Shown: one piece after another, positions 6,456 to 12,170 of the stretch
Layout: each line of letters opens with the position of its first letter
Position numbering within the stretch: position 1 is the stretch's first letter
DNA from: Actinomycetes bacterium
GTDB taxonomy: Bacteria; Actinomycetota; Acidimicrobiia; Acidimicrobiales; Palsa-688
Assembly: GCA_021846485.1 (NCBI GenBank)
Contig: JAJZWW010000064.1
Coordinates: 1 to 12,170 of the forward strand
DNA length: 12,170 nucleotides
Direction of reading: 5' to 3'
Notes under the pieces: generated by a model
Told to the model about the DNA's origin: nothing
Database searches by the model: none
Seen by the model: the letters and a program-made list of their open reading frames with translations, nothing else
Program-made: the position numbers and the translations under genes

Positions 6456-8312
6456 ATGCCCACATCTCGCCCCACCGGGTCGTGGCGGATCTTCTCCGCT
6501 GCGCTCCTCGCCGCCGTTCTGGCACTGCTCGCGCCCGCGAGCCGGGCACTCGCCTCCAGCTCTGCTCTGCCGACCTGGTCGGTGCTGTCCCCCCCGACGT
6601 CACCGCCGGCGCTACGGGGCGCGGCGGCCGCTTACGATGCGGCCAACCATACGGTTGTGGTCTTCGGCGGCCAGCTGCCCGACGGCGCCCTCTCGGACCA
6701 GACCTGGGTGTGGGACGGAACGACCTGGTCGCGCGCCGACCAGGGCTACGGGGCCATTCCCGCCGCCCGGCAGGGGGCCTCCATGGCCTACGACTCGAGC
6801 CTCGACCAGCTGATCCTCTTCGGGGGCGAGGGAGCCCACTCCTTGCTCGACGACACCTGGCTGTGGAACGGGGCGTCGTGGATCGAGGTCAACGCCCCCT
6901 CCACCCCCGGGGCCCGCTCGGGAGCCGCGTTCGCCGCCGCCCCTGGCGGCCAGCTGGTCCTCTTCGGCGGCTACGGGTACAGCAACTCGAGTGCCGGTCG
7001 GGCCTCCACGACCACGACTACGAGCTCCACGACCGCAACCAGCACCACGACGAGCGGCACCAGCGGGTCGGTGCCGGCTTCGACGAGCACCTCGACCAGC
7101 CCTCCGAAAACCACCAGGGCCACGGACGCGAGCGGCACCAGCGGCCCCTCGGGTACCACCAGCACGTCCGTGGCGTCCTCCTCGGGCACCACACGCTCGA
7201 GCGGCGCCTCCGGCCCGGCACCGGCGGGAGCGACCCGCCGCGTTGGTGTGCTCGGCGACACCTGGCTGCTCGAGTCGACCTCCGAGGGCGACAACTGGGT
7301 GCCTGCGACGACCCCGGTGCACCCGGCGCCGGCGGTCGACGCGATGGCCGTCGGCACCGGCAACCAGACCGTGCTCTTCGGTGGGCGGGGCAGCCACGCC
7401 AGCGCCGGCGGTGCCACGAGCGGCTCGCTGTCCGACCGGACCTGGTCCTGGGGCGGCAGGACCTGGAGCTTGGTTCGCACGGTGGCCACGCCCCCGGCGC
7501 GCGCCGGGGGCGTGCTGGTCGACGACCGCGCCCTGGGTGGGGTCGTGGCCTTCGGGGGCAGCGGCGCCCACGGCCCCATGGACGACCAGTGGATCCTGCG
7601 CGGTCACCGCTGGGAGCGGCTGACCACCTCGCCGCCTCCTGCCGCCCGCTCCGAGGCGGTAGGCGTCTACGACGCCGCGAGCCGCCAGGTCCTCGTCTTC
7701 GGAGGGGCGACCACCGGCGGCCGCCCGGTCGGGGGGACCGTCGTGCTGGCCGCCCACCCCCCGGTGCCCGTCGAGTCTTCCCCCTCCACGACCACCACTG
7801 CGACCACCCGGGACAACGGCTCCGGCTCCGGCTCCGGCCACTCGAGCAGCCCCAGGTCCTCCTCGACGACCGCCTCGACCACCCCGACTGCCGCCGGCGG
7901 GTCGGCGACCAGCTCGTCGACGGCCGGGCGGCGCATGCACATCCACCCCGGTGACGTCGTCACCCTCGACGGGAGCGGGTTCACGCCCGGAGCAAGGGTG
8001 GTGGTGACCTTCGAGCCGACCCGGCGGGTCGTCGCGGTGACCCGAGCCAACCACGCCGGCCAGTTCCGGGTGGAGGTCACCGTCCCCGACGGAGCGAAGG
8101 TCGGCGTCCACGACTTCCGGGCCAGCGGGCAGGGCCGACACGGCCCCGTCGTGCTGGTCACCCCGGTCCAGGTAGCCGCCTACACGACCCGCACGGCGGT
8201 GTCCCCGGTGACCACCGCGAGCCTGGTCGGCCTCGCCGTCGCCGTCCCGGTGCTCACCCTCCTCGGGCTCCAGCTGGCCGGGCGCGCCCGGCGCCCCACC
8301 AGGCGTTCCTGA
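6456..8312 (+). CDS. Secreted, membrane-anchored Kelch-repeat protein with Ser/Thr-rich linkers
   Basis: A 618-residue surface protein of unknown ligand. The signal peptide covers residues 1-33 (basic start, hydrophobic core, cleavage after ALA). Six Kelch-type units follow, each with the FGG core at 70, 122, 170, 308, 367 and 415, most with a later W-x-W or TW pattern (for example TWVWDGTTW, TWLWNGASW, TWSWGGRTW). They should close a beta-propeller. A Ser/Thr/Gly-rich stretch (about 178-258) splits the third unit between its FGG and LGDTW parts. A second such linker (about 437-492) leads to an Ig-like domain (495-575) with the GSGFTPGARVVVTF opening. A transmembrane helix (about 588-608) and basic tail end the protein. 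There is no LPxTG signal, so anchoring is by the helix. The ATG at 6456 gives the signal peptide; upstream in-frame codons lie in the previous gene. Role inferred: adhesion or ligand binding outside the cell. Confidence 0.85.
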   Translation: MPTSRPTGSWRIFSAALLAAVLALLAPASRALASSSALPTWSVLSPPTSPPALRGAAAAYDAANHTVVVFGGQLPDGALSDQTWVWDGTTWSRADQGYGAIPAARQGASMAYDSSLDQLILFGGEGAHSLLDDTWLWNGASWIEVNAPSTPGARSGAAFAAAPGGQLVLFGGYGYSNSSAGRASTTTTTSSTTATSTTTSGTSGSVPASTSTSTSPPKTTRATDASGTSGPSGTTSTSVASSSGTTRSSGASGPAPAGATRRVGVLGDTWLLESTSEGDNWVPATTPVHPAPAVDAMAVGTGNQTVLFGGRGSHASAGGATSGSLSDRTWSWGGRTWSLVRTVATPPARAGGVLVDDRALGGVVAFGGSGAHGPMDDQWILRGHRWERLTTSPPPAARSEAVGVYDAASRQVLVFGGATTGGRPVGGTVVLAAHPPVPVESSPSTTTTATTRDNGSGSGSGHSSSPRSSSTTASTTPTAAGGSATSSSTAGRRMHIHPGDVVTLDGSGFTPGARVVVTFEPTRRVVAVTRANHAGQFRVEVTVPDGAKVGVHDFRASGQGRHGPVVLVTPVQVAAYTTRTAVSPVTTASLVGLAVAVPVLTLLGLQLAGRARRPTRRS

Positions 8313-8340
8313 GGCTCGGGCCGGCGGGACGGGGAGCGGG

Positions 8341-9117
8341 ATGCGCCGGCTGGTCGTGCGCTACGGCAGGCACCGCAGCCAGATCGGCGAGCTGTGGCAC
8401 CCGGACGGGCCGGGGGAGGGTCCGTTCCCGACCGTCGTGGTGGTCCATGGCGGGTTCTGGAGGGGCGCGTACACCAAGCGGCTGATGCGCCCCCTGGCCG
8501 GCGGGCTGTCGGCGGCGGGCCTGGCGGTGTGGAACATCGAGTACCGCCGCACCGGGCCCGGCGGCGGAGGCGGCGGGTGGCCGGTGACCTTCGAGGACGT
8601 CGCCGCGGCGGTGGACCACCTCGGTCGCATCCCCGGGGTGAGGTCCGACCGGGTGGTCACCTGCGGCCACTCCGCGGGCGGTCACCTGGCGCTGTGGGCC
8701 GCCGGCCGCCACCGCCTGCCCGCCGGCTCCCCCGGCGCCGACCCCCTGGTCCGGCCGTGCGCGGCGATCTCGCTCGCCGGCGTGGCCGACCTCGAGTACG
8801 CCGACCGCGACGGGCTCGGACGGGCGGCGGTGGCCGGGCTCCTCGGCGGCGACCCCGGATCCCGCAAGCGCCTCTACCCGCTCACCTCGCCCTCGGCCCT
8901 GCTCCCCCTGGGCGTGCCCCAGGTGCTGATCCACGGAACCGACGACCCGACCGTGCCCCCCGGGCAGAGTGCGCGCTACGCGTCGGCAGCCAGGTCTGCC
9001 GGTGACGACGCCCGCCACCTGGCGATCCCCGGAACCGACCACATGGCGATGATCCGTCGGCGCGGGGAGGCCTGGTCGGTACTGCTCTCCGAGCTGCACC
9101 GACTCCTCGACGACTAG
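8341..9117 (+). CDS. Alpha/beta hydrolase, HGGxW type (esterase or kynurenine formamidase-like)
   Basis: Predicted cytosolic serine hydrolase of 258 residues, no signal peptide. The oxyanion-hole motif HGGFW is at 36-40, nucleophile Ser111 in GHSAGGH, acid Asp202 in GTDDPTVP and base His234 in GTDHMAM, so the triad is complete and in the normal order. HGGxW plus GHSAGGH is seen in kynurenine formamidases and in the broader bacterial esterase/lipase group; no tryptophan-catabolism gene is nearby, so the substrate cannot be named. A GGGGAG ribosome site lies 4 nt before the ATG. It follows the Kelch gene by 28 bp and precedes the glycosyltransferase-like gene by 52 bp, so co-transcription is possible. 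Confidence 0.88.
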   Translation: MRRLVVRYGRHRSQIGELWHPDGPGEGPFPTVVVVHGGFWRGAYTKRLMRPLAGGLSAAGLAVWNIEYRRTGPGGGGGGWPVTFEDVAAAVDHLGRIPGVRSDRVVTCGHSAGGHLALWAAGRHRLPAGSPGADPLVRPCAAISLAGVADLEYADRDGLGRAAVAGLLGGDPGSRKRLYPLTSPSALLPLGVPQVLIHGTDDPTVPPGQSARYASAARSAGDDARHLAIPGTDHMAMIRRRGEAWSVLLSELHRLLDD

Positions 9118-9169
9118 CGGGCCGGCGGGGATGCGCGCGCCGCCGCCCCTGGCGCGCCAGAATCGGGGC

Positions 9170-10267
9170 ATGGGAAAGAGCGGACCGGTACCGGGGAACG
9201 AGCGTGGTCCGGCAAGGCTCTTCGCGCGCCTGGCCCGCGGCCTGGTCCGCTGGGCACGCCACCTCGGTCGCTCCCGGGGGGATGCCACGCTGGAAGCAGC
9301 CACCGCAACCCCGGCGCGCCCCGAGGCCCGGTCTGCGCCCAGACCCGCGGCCGAGCGCCCGGGCACTGGGGGCGGGCCGGGCGGACCACCACGGCTTCCC
9401 GGACTGGTGGGCGAGGCAGTCCCCTGCGTCGTGGATCTGCCCTGGAGGGACTGGCTGGCGGCCCGAGCGGAGAGCCACCCACCCAGCGGGCCGCGCCTGC
9501 TGAGCCTGCGCGCGACGCCGGCCCCCGACACCACCCTGTCGGTCCTGCGCTCCGCCCAGGCGGCCACCGACGCCGTGGCCCGCCGACTGCCCTCGCCGCT
9601 CTGGACCGTCAGCGTGGTCCTCGTGGCCTCCGGTCGCCGCGACGGGCTCCTCGCGGCGGTCACCTCGGTGACCGCCCAGTCCTACCCTTCGTGGGAGCTG
9701 CTGGTCGTCGAGACCTCCGACGGGCCGCCCCCGGCGCCGGCCACCGTCGACCCCCGCGTCCGGGTCCTCCACGCCCCCGGGGCGGCGCTCCCGGTCGCGC
9801 GGAGTCGGGCGATCGAAGCCGCCGCAGGAACCCTCGTCGCCCACCTGGACGAGCACGCCCGGATGGCCCCTCACTGGCTGGCCGCGGTCGTGGCCACCCT
9901 CGCGGAAGCGCCCAGCGCGGACGTCGCCGTCGGGTTGGTGCTCGAAGCCGACGACCACCCGCTCCCGGACCTGGTGGACGCCGGCCTGGCCGGTCGGGTG
10001 CGGCTCGTACCCGACAGGGCGATCCTGGAGCCGAGCTGCGTCGCCCACCGGCGGGGCCTTTACCCCGGATTCCCCGGGAGCGCGACCGGCGAGCTCTCCA
10101 CGCTCCTCGACGCCGGCGTCTCGCTGCGGCACGTCGGGGTGCCCGCCGCCGCCGTCCCCCTCTCCGCCGCGGCCCTCCCGGTGGCCGACCCCGGAGGCGT
10201 GCTGATCGACCTCACCGCCGGCACCGGGACCGGGGACCGGACCCCCCTGGCGGTCGCCGGGCGCTGA
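9170..10267 (+). CDS. Glycosyltransferase family 2-like protein, degenerate active site
   Basis: A 365-residue product (378 if the ATG at 9131 is used). The first 140 or so residues are basic, then Pro/Gly/Ala-rich and unrecognised. A GT-A-like domain begins with WTVSVVLVASGRRDGLLAAV (145-164) and continues with SVTAQSYPSWELLVVE (166-181), DPRVRVLHAPG, and AHLDEHARMAPHWL where GT2 enzymes have the metal-binding D-D-D. The usual DDGS after the second strand is ETSDG here and the acidic motif is reduced to D-E-H, so nucleotide-sugar and metal binding may be altered or lost. No transmembrane segment is seen. ATG 9170 is slightly preferred because CAGAAT lies 6 nt upstream, the spacing of a leaderless start; 9131 has GGCGGGG directly next to it and cannot be excluded. 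Acceptor and product are unknown. Confidence 0.65.
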   Translation: MGKSGPVPGNERGPARLFARLARGLVRWARHLGRSRGDATLEAATATPARPEARSAPRPAAERPGTGGGPGGPPRLPGLVGEAVPCVVDLPWRDWLAARAESHPPSGPRLLSLRATPAPDTTLSVLRSAQAATDAVARRLPSPLWTVSVVLVASGRRDGLLAAVTSVTAQSYPSWELLVVETSDGPPPAPATVDPRVRVLHAPGAALPVARSRAIEAAAGTLVAHLDEHARMAPHWLAAVVATLAEAPSADVAVGLVLEADDHPLPDLVDAGLAGRVRLVPDRAILEPSCVAHRRGLYPGFPGSATGELSTLLDAGVSLRHVGVPAAAVPLSAAALPVADPGGVLIDLTAGTGTGDRTPLAVAGR

Positions 10268-10288
10268 CTCCCCACCCGGGAGCGACGG

Positions 10289-10294
10289 TAGCGT
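10289..10294 (+). promoter_or_regulatory. Possible -10 box (TAGCGT) upstream of the DUF2236 gene
   Basis: TAGCGT ends 9 nt before the GTG start at 10304, in the 36-bp gap after the glycosyltransferase-like gene. It fits TAnnnT. A GGGGAG lies between the box and the start but very close to the GTG, so a short-leader transcript and normal initiation are both possible. Confidence 0.3.
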
Positions 10295-10303
10295 CGGGGA
10301 GTC

Positions 10304-11149
10304 GTGCCCACTCCCCCCGCCCGATCCGCTCCCGGGCCGGGCTCGCTCACCTGGGAGCTCCTCGGCGACGTCCGAGGCCTGCTGATGGCGCCCGCCACGC
10401 TCGTGCTGCAGGTTGCCCACCCGGTGGTCGGGGCCGGGGTCGCCGAGCACTCGACGTTCCGCTCCGACCCGTGGAGGCGCCTCGTGCGCACCATCGGCTC
10501 CACCGTGCGCTTCACCTACGGAACCGACGCCGTCGCCGCCAGGGAGGCCGACCGCCTCCGCCTACTCCACGCCCGGATCGCCGGCATCGACCACCGGGGC
10601 CGCCCCTACCGGGCCCTCGACCCGTCCGCCTATGCCTGGGTCCACCTCACCCTCGCACACTTCGCAGTCGACGTCAGGCGGGTCCTCGGGCGGCCCCTCA
10701 CCGCCGACCGCTGCGACACCTTCTACCGGGAGTGGCGCCTGGTCGGCACCCGCATCGGGGTCCACGACTCCGAGATGCCGCCGGACTGGTCGGGCTTCCT
10801 CGACTACTTCGACACGATGGTCCGCACCACCCTGGAGGACAACCGCTCCGTTCGCGACGTGCTCGCGGTCACCCGCCTGCCGCCACCGCCAGCCCGCTGG
10901 TTGCCCGACACGGCCTGGGAGCCGCTCGCCTCGCGCGCCGGGCGGCTGCAGACCCTCTTCGCAGTGGGCACCCTGCCTCCGGCGGCCCGCGAGCTGCTCG
11001 ACCTGGCCTGGAGCGACGACGACCAGTGCCACCTGGAGCGTGCCGCCGCCTTCGTCCGCCGGGTCTTCGAGGCGCTCCCCGGCCCGGCGCGCACCTACCC
11101 CCAGGTGCTCCCCCACCTCCTCGCCGCCCGGTGGCACGCACGGCGCTGA
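10304..11149 (+). CDS. Oxygenase MpaB family protein (DUF2236)
   Basis: A 281-residue member of the DUF2236/MpaB group, which is related to rubber oxygenase Lcp and includes haem b proteins; most bacterial members have no known substrate. Recognisable blocks: LVLQVAHPVVGAGVAEHSTF (33-52) with His39 and His49, DPWRRLVRT (55-63), AWVHLTLAHF (111-120) with the WVH motif, and YREWRLVGTRIGV (141-153). These histidine- and arginine-bearing blocks are typical of the family and include candidate haem ligands, though I cannot assign the axial one. There is no signal peptide, so a cytosolic or peripheral location is likely. GTG at 10304 has GGGGAG close by. The C-terminus (LLAARWHARR) is complete. It ends the gene-dense part of the window. 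A shared substrate with the hydrolase two genes upstream is speculation. Confidence 0.88.
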   Translation: MPTPPARSAPGPGSLTWELLGDVRGLLMAPATLVLQVAHPVVGAGVAEHSTFRSDPWRRLVRTIGSTVRFTYGTDAVAAREADRLRLLHARIAGIDHRGRPYRALDPSAYAWVHLTLAHFAVDVRRVLGRPLTADRCDTFYREWRLVGTRIGVHDSEMPPDWSGFLDYFDTMVRTTLEDNRSVRDVLAVTRLPPPPARWLPDTAWEPLASRAGRLQTLFAVGTLPPAARELLDLAWSDDDQCHLERAAAFVRRVFEALPGPARTYPQVLPHLLAARWHARR

Positions 11150-11280
11150 GCCGCCAGCCGACCGACCGCCGCACCCACGGCACGGCCCAGTCCACACGTG
11201 AGCCCACGCGCAAGTCGGCGAACCGGCACCCGGAACCCCTCGCGCGGACACATCGGATCCCGCCGGCTGGCACCGACTCC

Positions 11281-11449
11281 GTGACCACCTGTTGACCGAC
11301 GCGTTCGGCGGCCACTCGAGGTCGCTGAAGGTGAGCACAGGAATGTCGGCGATGGGCACGTCCAGCACGCCGGCCTCTGGCTCGTGCATTCTCGCGCTGA
11401 TCCCACGCATGTAGTTACTGGGACGGCGGGCCCCCGGAACTGGGCGCAT
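11281..11449 (-). pseudogene. Possible coding remnant, family unknown
   Basis: On the minus strand a frame starting at ATG 11449 or ATG 11410 gives a plausible protein-like stretch: MRGISARMHEPEAG, then VLDVPIADIPVLTFSDLEWP and PNASVNRW. Codon third positions in this stretch are mostly G or C, as in real genes here. Further on the frame only continues antisense to the DUF2236 gene and loses protein character, so the rest of the gene seems missing. I do not recognise the family. A short independent gene or chance reading is also possible. Confidence 0.3.
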
Positions 11450-11469
11450 TGGGGCGAACTGGGCGCATT
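11437..11469. repeat. 14-bp direct repeat, two copies, 19-bp period
   Basis: GAACTGGGCGCATT occurs exactly at 11437-11450 and 11456-11469 with 5 nt between. It sits between the two coding remnants in the accessory gap. It may be part of a mobile-element end or a small duplication; nothing decides between these. Confidence 0.6.
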
Positions 11470-11608
11470 CGAGGCCCGATCAGGTCCCCGAGCGCACCCA
11501 CTTCGGCTCTACGCACCCAGTTGCCGCGACGGGTACCGATGTTCTCCCACGCTGAGCGAGGCACGCGACACTTCGAGTGCATGGACGTGGAACGACGAGC
11601 GAGGGCTC

Positions 11609-11830
11609 GTGGTGTTCGAGGCAGCGCCGATCGTGTTGGACGAGGAGACCAGGCGAATCCTTGAGGCTCGCGTGCGGGCCGCGACGGCAAGGCGGGGGGA
11701 CCTCAAACGGCGCGGATCGTGCTGTTGGCCGCCGCCAGGGTGCCGTCTCGGCAGACCCCCAGCAGGTCGGCATGCACGAGTCGCGTGTACACGCAGAGCA
11801 GCAACTACCGGTTCAACAGCCAGATCAGCT
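11609..11830 (+). pseudogene. IS630-family transposase, N-terminal remnant with frameshifts
   Basis: Joining three frames gives the helix-turn-helix N-terminus of an IS630-type transposase. From GTG 11609 or 11612: VFEAAPIVLDEETRRILEAR, then VRAATARRGDLKR to about 11710. After a -1 shift: ARIVLLAAARVPSRQT (11710-11757). After another shift: PQQVGMHESR (11757-11786), after which the match fades and stops appear. The order VLDEE...RARIVLLAA...PSRQ...QQVGMHES is the normal IS630 order. The catalytic DDE domain is missing. GCGAGGG before the GTG could be the old ribosome site. Not functional; it marks a past insertion near tRNA-Arg. The family call is from remembered consensus. Confidence 0.65.
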
Positions 11831-11887
11831 GATGTTGGAGCGGAGGCGAGGTGTGCCACTGCAGCCCTCTGGCCCGATGGCCAGTTG

Positions 11888-11927
11888 AAACGTGAAGAGG
11901 TCCCCACGCAAAATGTGAAGACCTCCC
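11888..11927. repeat. Imperfect 17-bp direct repeat, 23-bp period, with 6-bp hairpin
   Basis: AAACGTGAAGAGGTCCC (11888-11904) and AAATGTGAAGACCTCCC (11911-11927) differ at three positions. Within them GAGGTC (11897-11902) and GACCTC (11920-11925) form a 6-bp inverted repeat with a 17-nt loop. It lies 12 bp beyond the tRNA-Arg 3' end. Repeated blocks of this kind occur at the ends of several insertion sequences as transposase sites; read from the tRNA side it could also form a weak hairpin in the trailer. Confidence 0.5.
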
Positions 11928-11938
11928 GGCCGGTTGCG

Positions 11939-12012
11939 TGCCCCCGGCAGGACTCGAACCTGCGACCCGCCGCTTAGAAGGCGGCCGCTCTATCCAGCTG
12001 AGCTACGGAGGC
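11939..12012 (-). tRNA. tRNA-Arg (anticodon UCU)
   Basis: A complete 74-nt cloverleaf on the minus strand. The acceptor stem GCCTCCG/CGGGGGC has one T-G pair. The D arm is GCTC-AGCTGGATA-GAGC. Anticodon stem GCCGC/GCGGC holds loop CTTCTAA, giving anticodon TCT. The T arm is GCAGG-TTCGAGT-CCTGC and the discriminator is A. The 3' CCA is not encoded. It reads AGA codons, rare in this GC-rich genome. The 3' flank carries the mobile-element remnants. Confidence 0.97.
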
Positions 12013-12070
12013 GCCGAAGTTTCTCGACGCGTCGCCAGCCCTCGTCGCCGGCCCGGTCGCCCGCCGGCAC

Positions 12071-12082
12071 GCGGGCGCCCGC
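12071..12082. promoter_or_regulatory. Perfect 12-bp palindrome next to a -10-like box
   Basis: GCGGGCGCCCGC is fully self-complementary and ends 3 nt before TACAGT. A second small dyad, GCTAC-A-GTAGC (12084-12094), covers the box itself. Placement over a probable promoter between divergent tRNA-Arg and the window-edge frame makes an operator possible; short GC palindromes are also common by chance at this GC content. Confidence 0.3.
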
Positions 12083-12085
12083 TGC

Positions 12086-12091
12086 TACAGT
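12086..12091 (+). promoter_or_regulatory. Candidate -10 box (TACAGT) with leaderless spacing
   Basis: TACAGT is followed by exactly 6 nt and then GTG at 12098, the spacing expected of a leaderless actinobacterial transcript. The identical hexamer precedes tRNA-Pro. No -35 match is seen. Confidence 0.35.
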
Positions 12092-12097
12092 AGCTTA

Positions 12098-12170
12098 GTG
12101 GTCGCCCGCGCAAGTTCGTGCGTGTTCTTCGGCGCTCAGGCAACCAGCGGCGTTTGCGCAACAATTTCCG
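12098..12170 (+). CDS. Possible start of a gene cut by the right window edge
   Basis: GTG at 12098 opens a frame of 24 codons without a stop to the window end, reading VVARASSCVFFGAQATSGVC and onward. It has no Shine-Dalgarno but has TACAGT 6 nt upstream. Another frame from GTG 12118 (VRVLRRSGNQRRLRNNF) is also open to the edge and looks basic and nucleic-acid-binding-like. Neither is recognised, and the stretch is too short to choose. Confidence 0.25.
   Translation, partial: MVARASSCVFFGAQATSGVCATIS

Larger units (their letters stand above)
11150..11938. other. 789-bp accessory gap with no intact gene (probable mobile-element scar)
   Basis: Between the DUF2236 stop and the tRNA-Arg 3' end no frame gives a complete recognisable protein. 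From left to right it holds about 120 bp of featureless GC-rich DNA, a possible minus-strand coding remnant, a 14-bp direct repeat, a frameshifted IS630-type transposase N-terminus, and a 23-bp-period repeat beside the tRNA. Base composition is visibly less GC-extreme than in the genes to the left. The position on the 3' side of a tRNA gene fits repeated insertion and decay. Confidence 0.6.

Noticed and set aside
4990..6603. 537-codon minus-strand frame
   Set aside because: Antisense to the GGDEF-EAL gene, which has every expected motif; the antisense product is Gly/Arg/Gln-rich without domains.
6990..7215. Repetitive ACG/ACC-rich stretch, considered as a DNA repeat or CRISPR-like array
   Set aside because: It is in frame and encodes the Ser/Thr linker of the Kelch protein; there is no regular unit or spacer.
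8254..10450. Minus-strand frames of 469 and 522 codons
   Set aside because: Antisense to the hydrolase, GT2-like and DUF2236 genes and lacking any recognisable motif.
8341..11149. Hydrolase, GT2-like and DUF2236 genes considered as one new biosynthetic system
   Set aside because: Gaps of 52 and 36 bp with promoter-like boxes, no shared substrate clue and no accessory enzymes; adjacency alone does not support a pathway.
9691..11295. 534-codon plus-strand frame across the GT2-like and DUF2236 genes
   Set aside because: Arg/Pro/Gly-rich off-frame reading of two recognisable genes.
11429..11437. Short match (GCCCCCGG) to the tRNA-Arg 3' end, considered as an att site
   Set aside because: Eight GC bases are not meaningful in this composition, and the neighbouring tRNA bases do not match.
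11384..11977. 197-codon plus-strand frame ending in PRQDSNLRPAA
   Set aside because: Its end is the antisense of tRNA-Arg and its middle is one frame of the broken transposase; it is not one protein.

Overview
The window comes from a very GC-rich bacterium, most likely an actinobacterium. Its core genes run in the order tig-clpP-clpX-ndk-mreB, an arrangement related to that of Actinomycetota. It also carries a DUF2236/MpaB-type oxygenase, GTG starts and TAnnnT-type -10 boxes close to start codons. Acidimicrobiia or a relative is my best guess; no rRNA or other marker settles it.

Left part (1-4381, all minus strand): a conserved housekeeping block. It is transcribed from trigger factor (tig) through clpP and clpX (the ClpXP protease) to ndk and the N-terminal third of mreB, which leaves the window at its left edge. 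tig and clpP overlap by 4 bp (GTGA). mreB probably also has its own promoter.

Middle (4382-8312, plus strand): tRNA-Pro(UGG) and tRNA-Gly(UCC). They are followed by a perfect 8+4+8 inverted repeat, a possible 25-codon leader ORF and a membrane-tethered GGDEF-EAL cyclic-di-GMP protein with both active-site motifs intact. Next is a secreted, C-terminally anchored Kelch-propeller protein with long Ser/Thr-rich linkers.

Right-centre (8341-11149, plus strand): an alpha/beta hydrolase of the HGGxW type, a degenerate GT2-like glycosyltransferase and a DUF2236/MpaB-family oxygenase-like protein. They are tightly packed, but the last two have possible promoters of their own, so a shared pathway is not shown.

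Right end (11150-12170): 789 bp without an intact gene, then tRNA-Arg(UCU) on the minus strand. The gap holds a possible minus-strand coding remnant, two short direct repeats and a frameshifted IS630-type transposase N-terminus. It reads as a mobile-element scar on the 3' side of a tRNA gene. At the edge a palindrome and a TACAGT box precede a GTG that may open a gene cut by the window. I see no CRISPR array, phage module or clearly new multi-gene system. The least explained pieces are the leader of the GGDEF-EAL gene, the surface Kelch protein and the tRNA-Arg scar.
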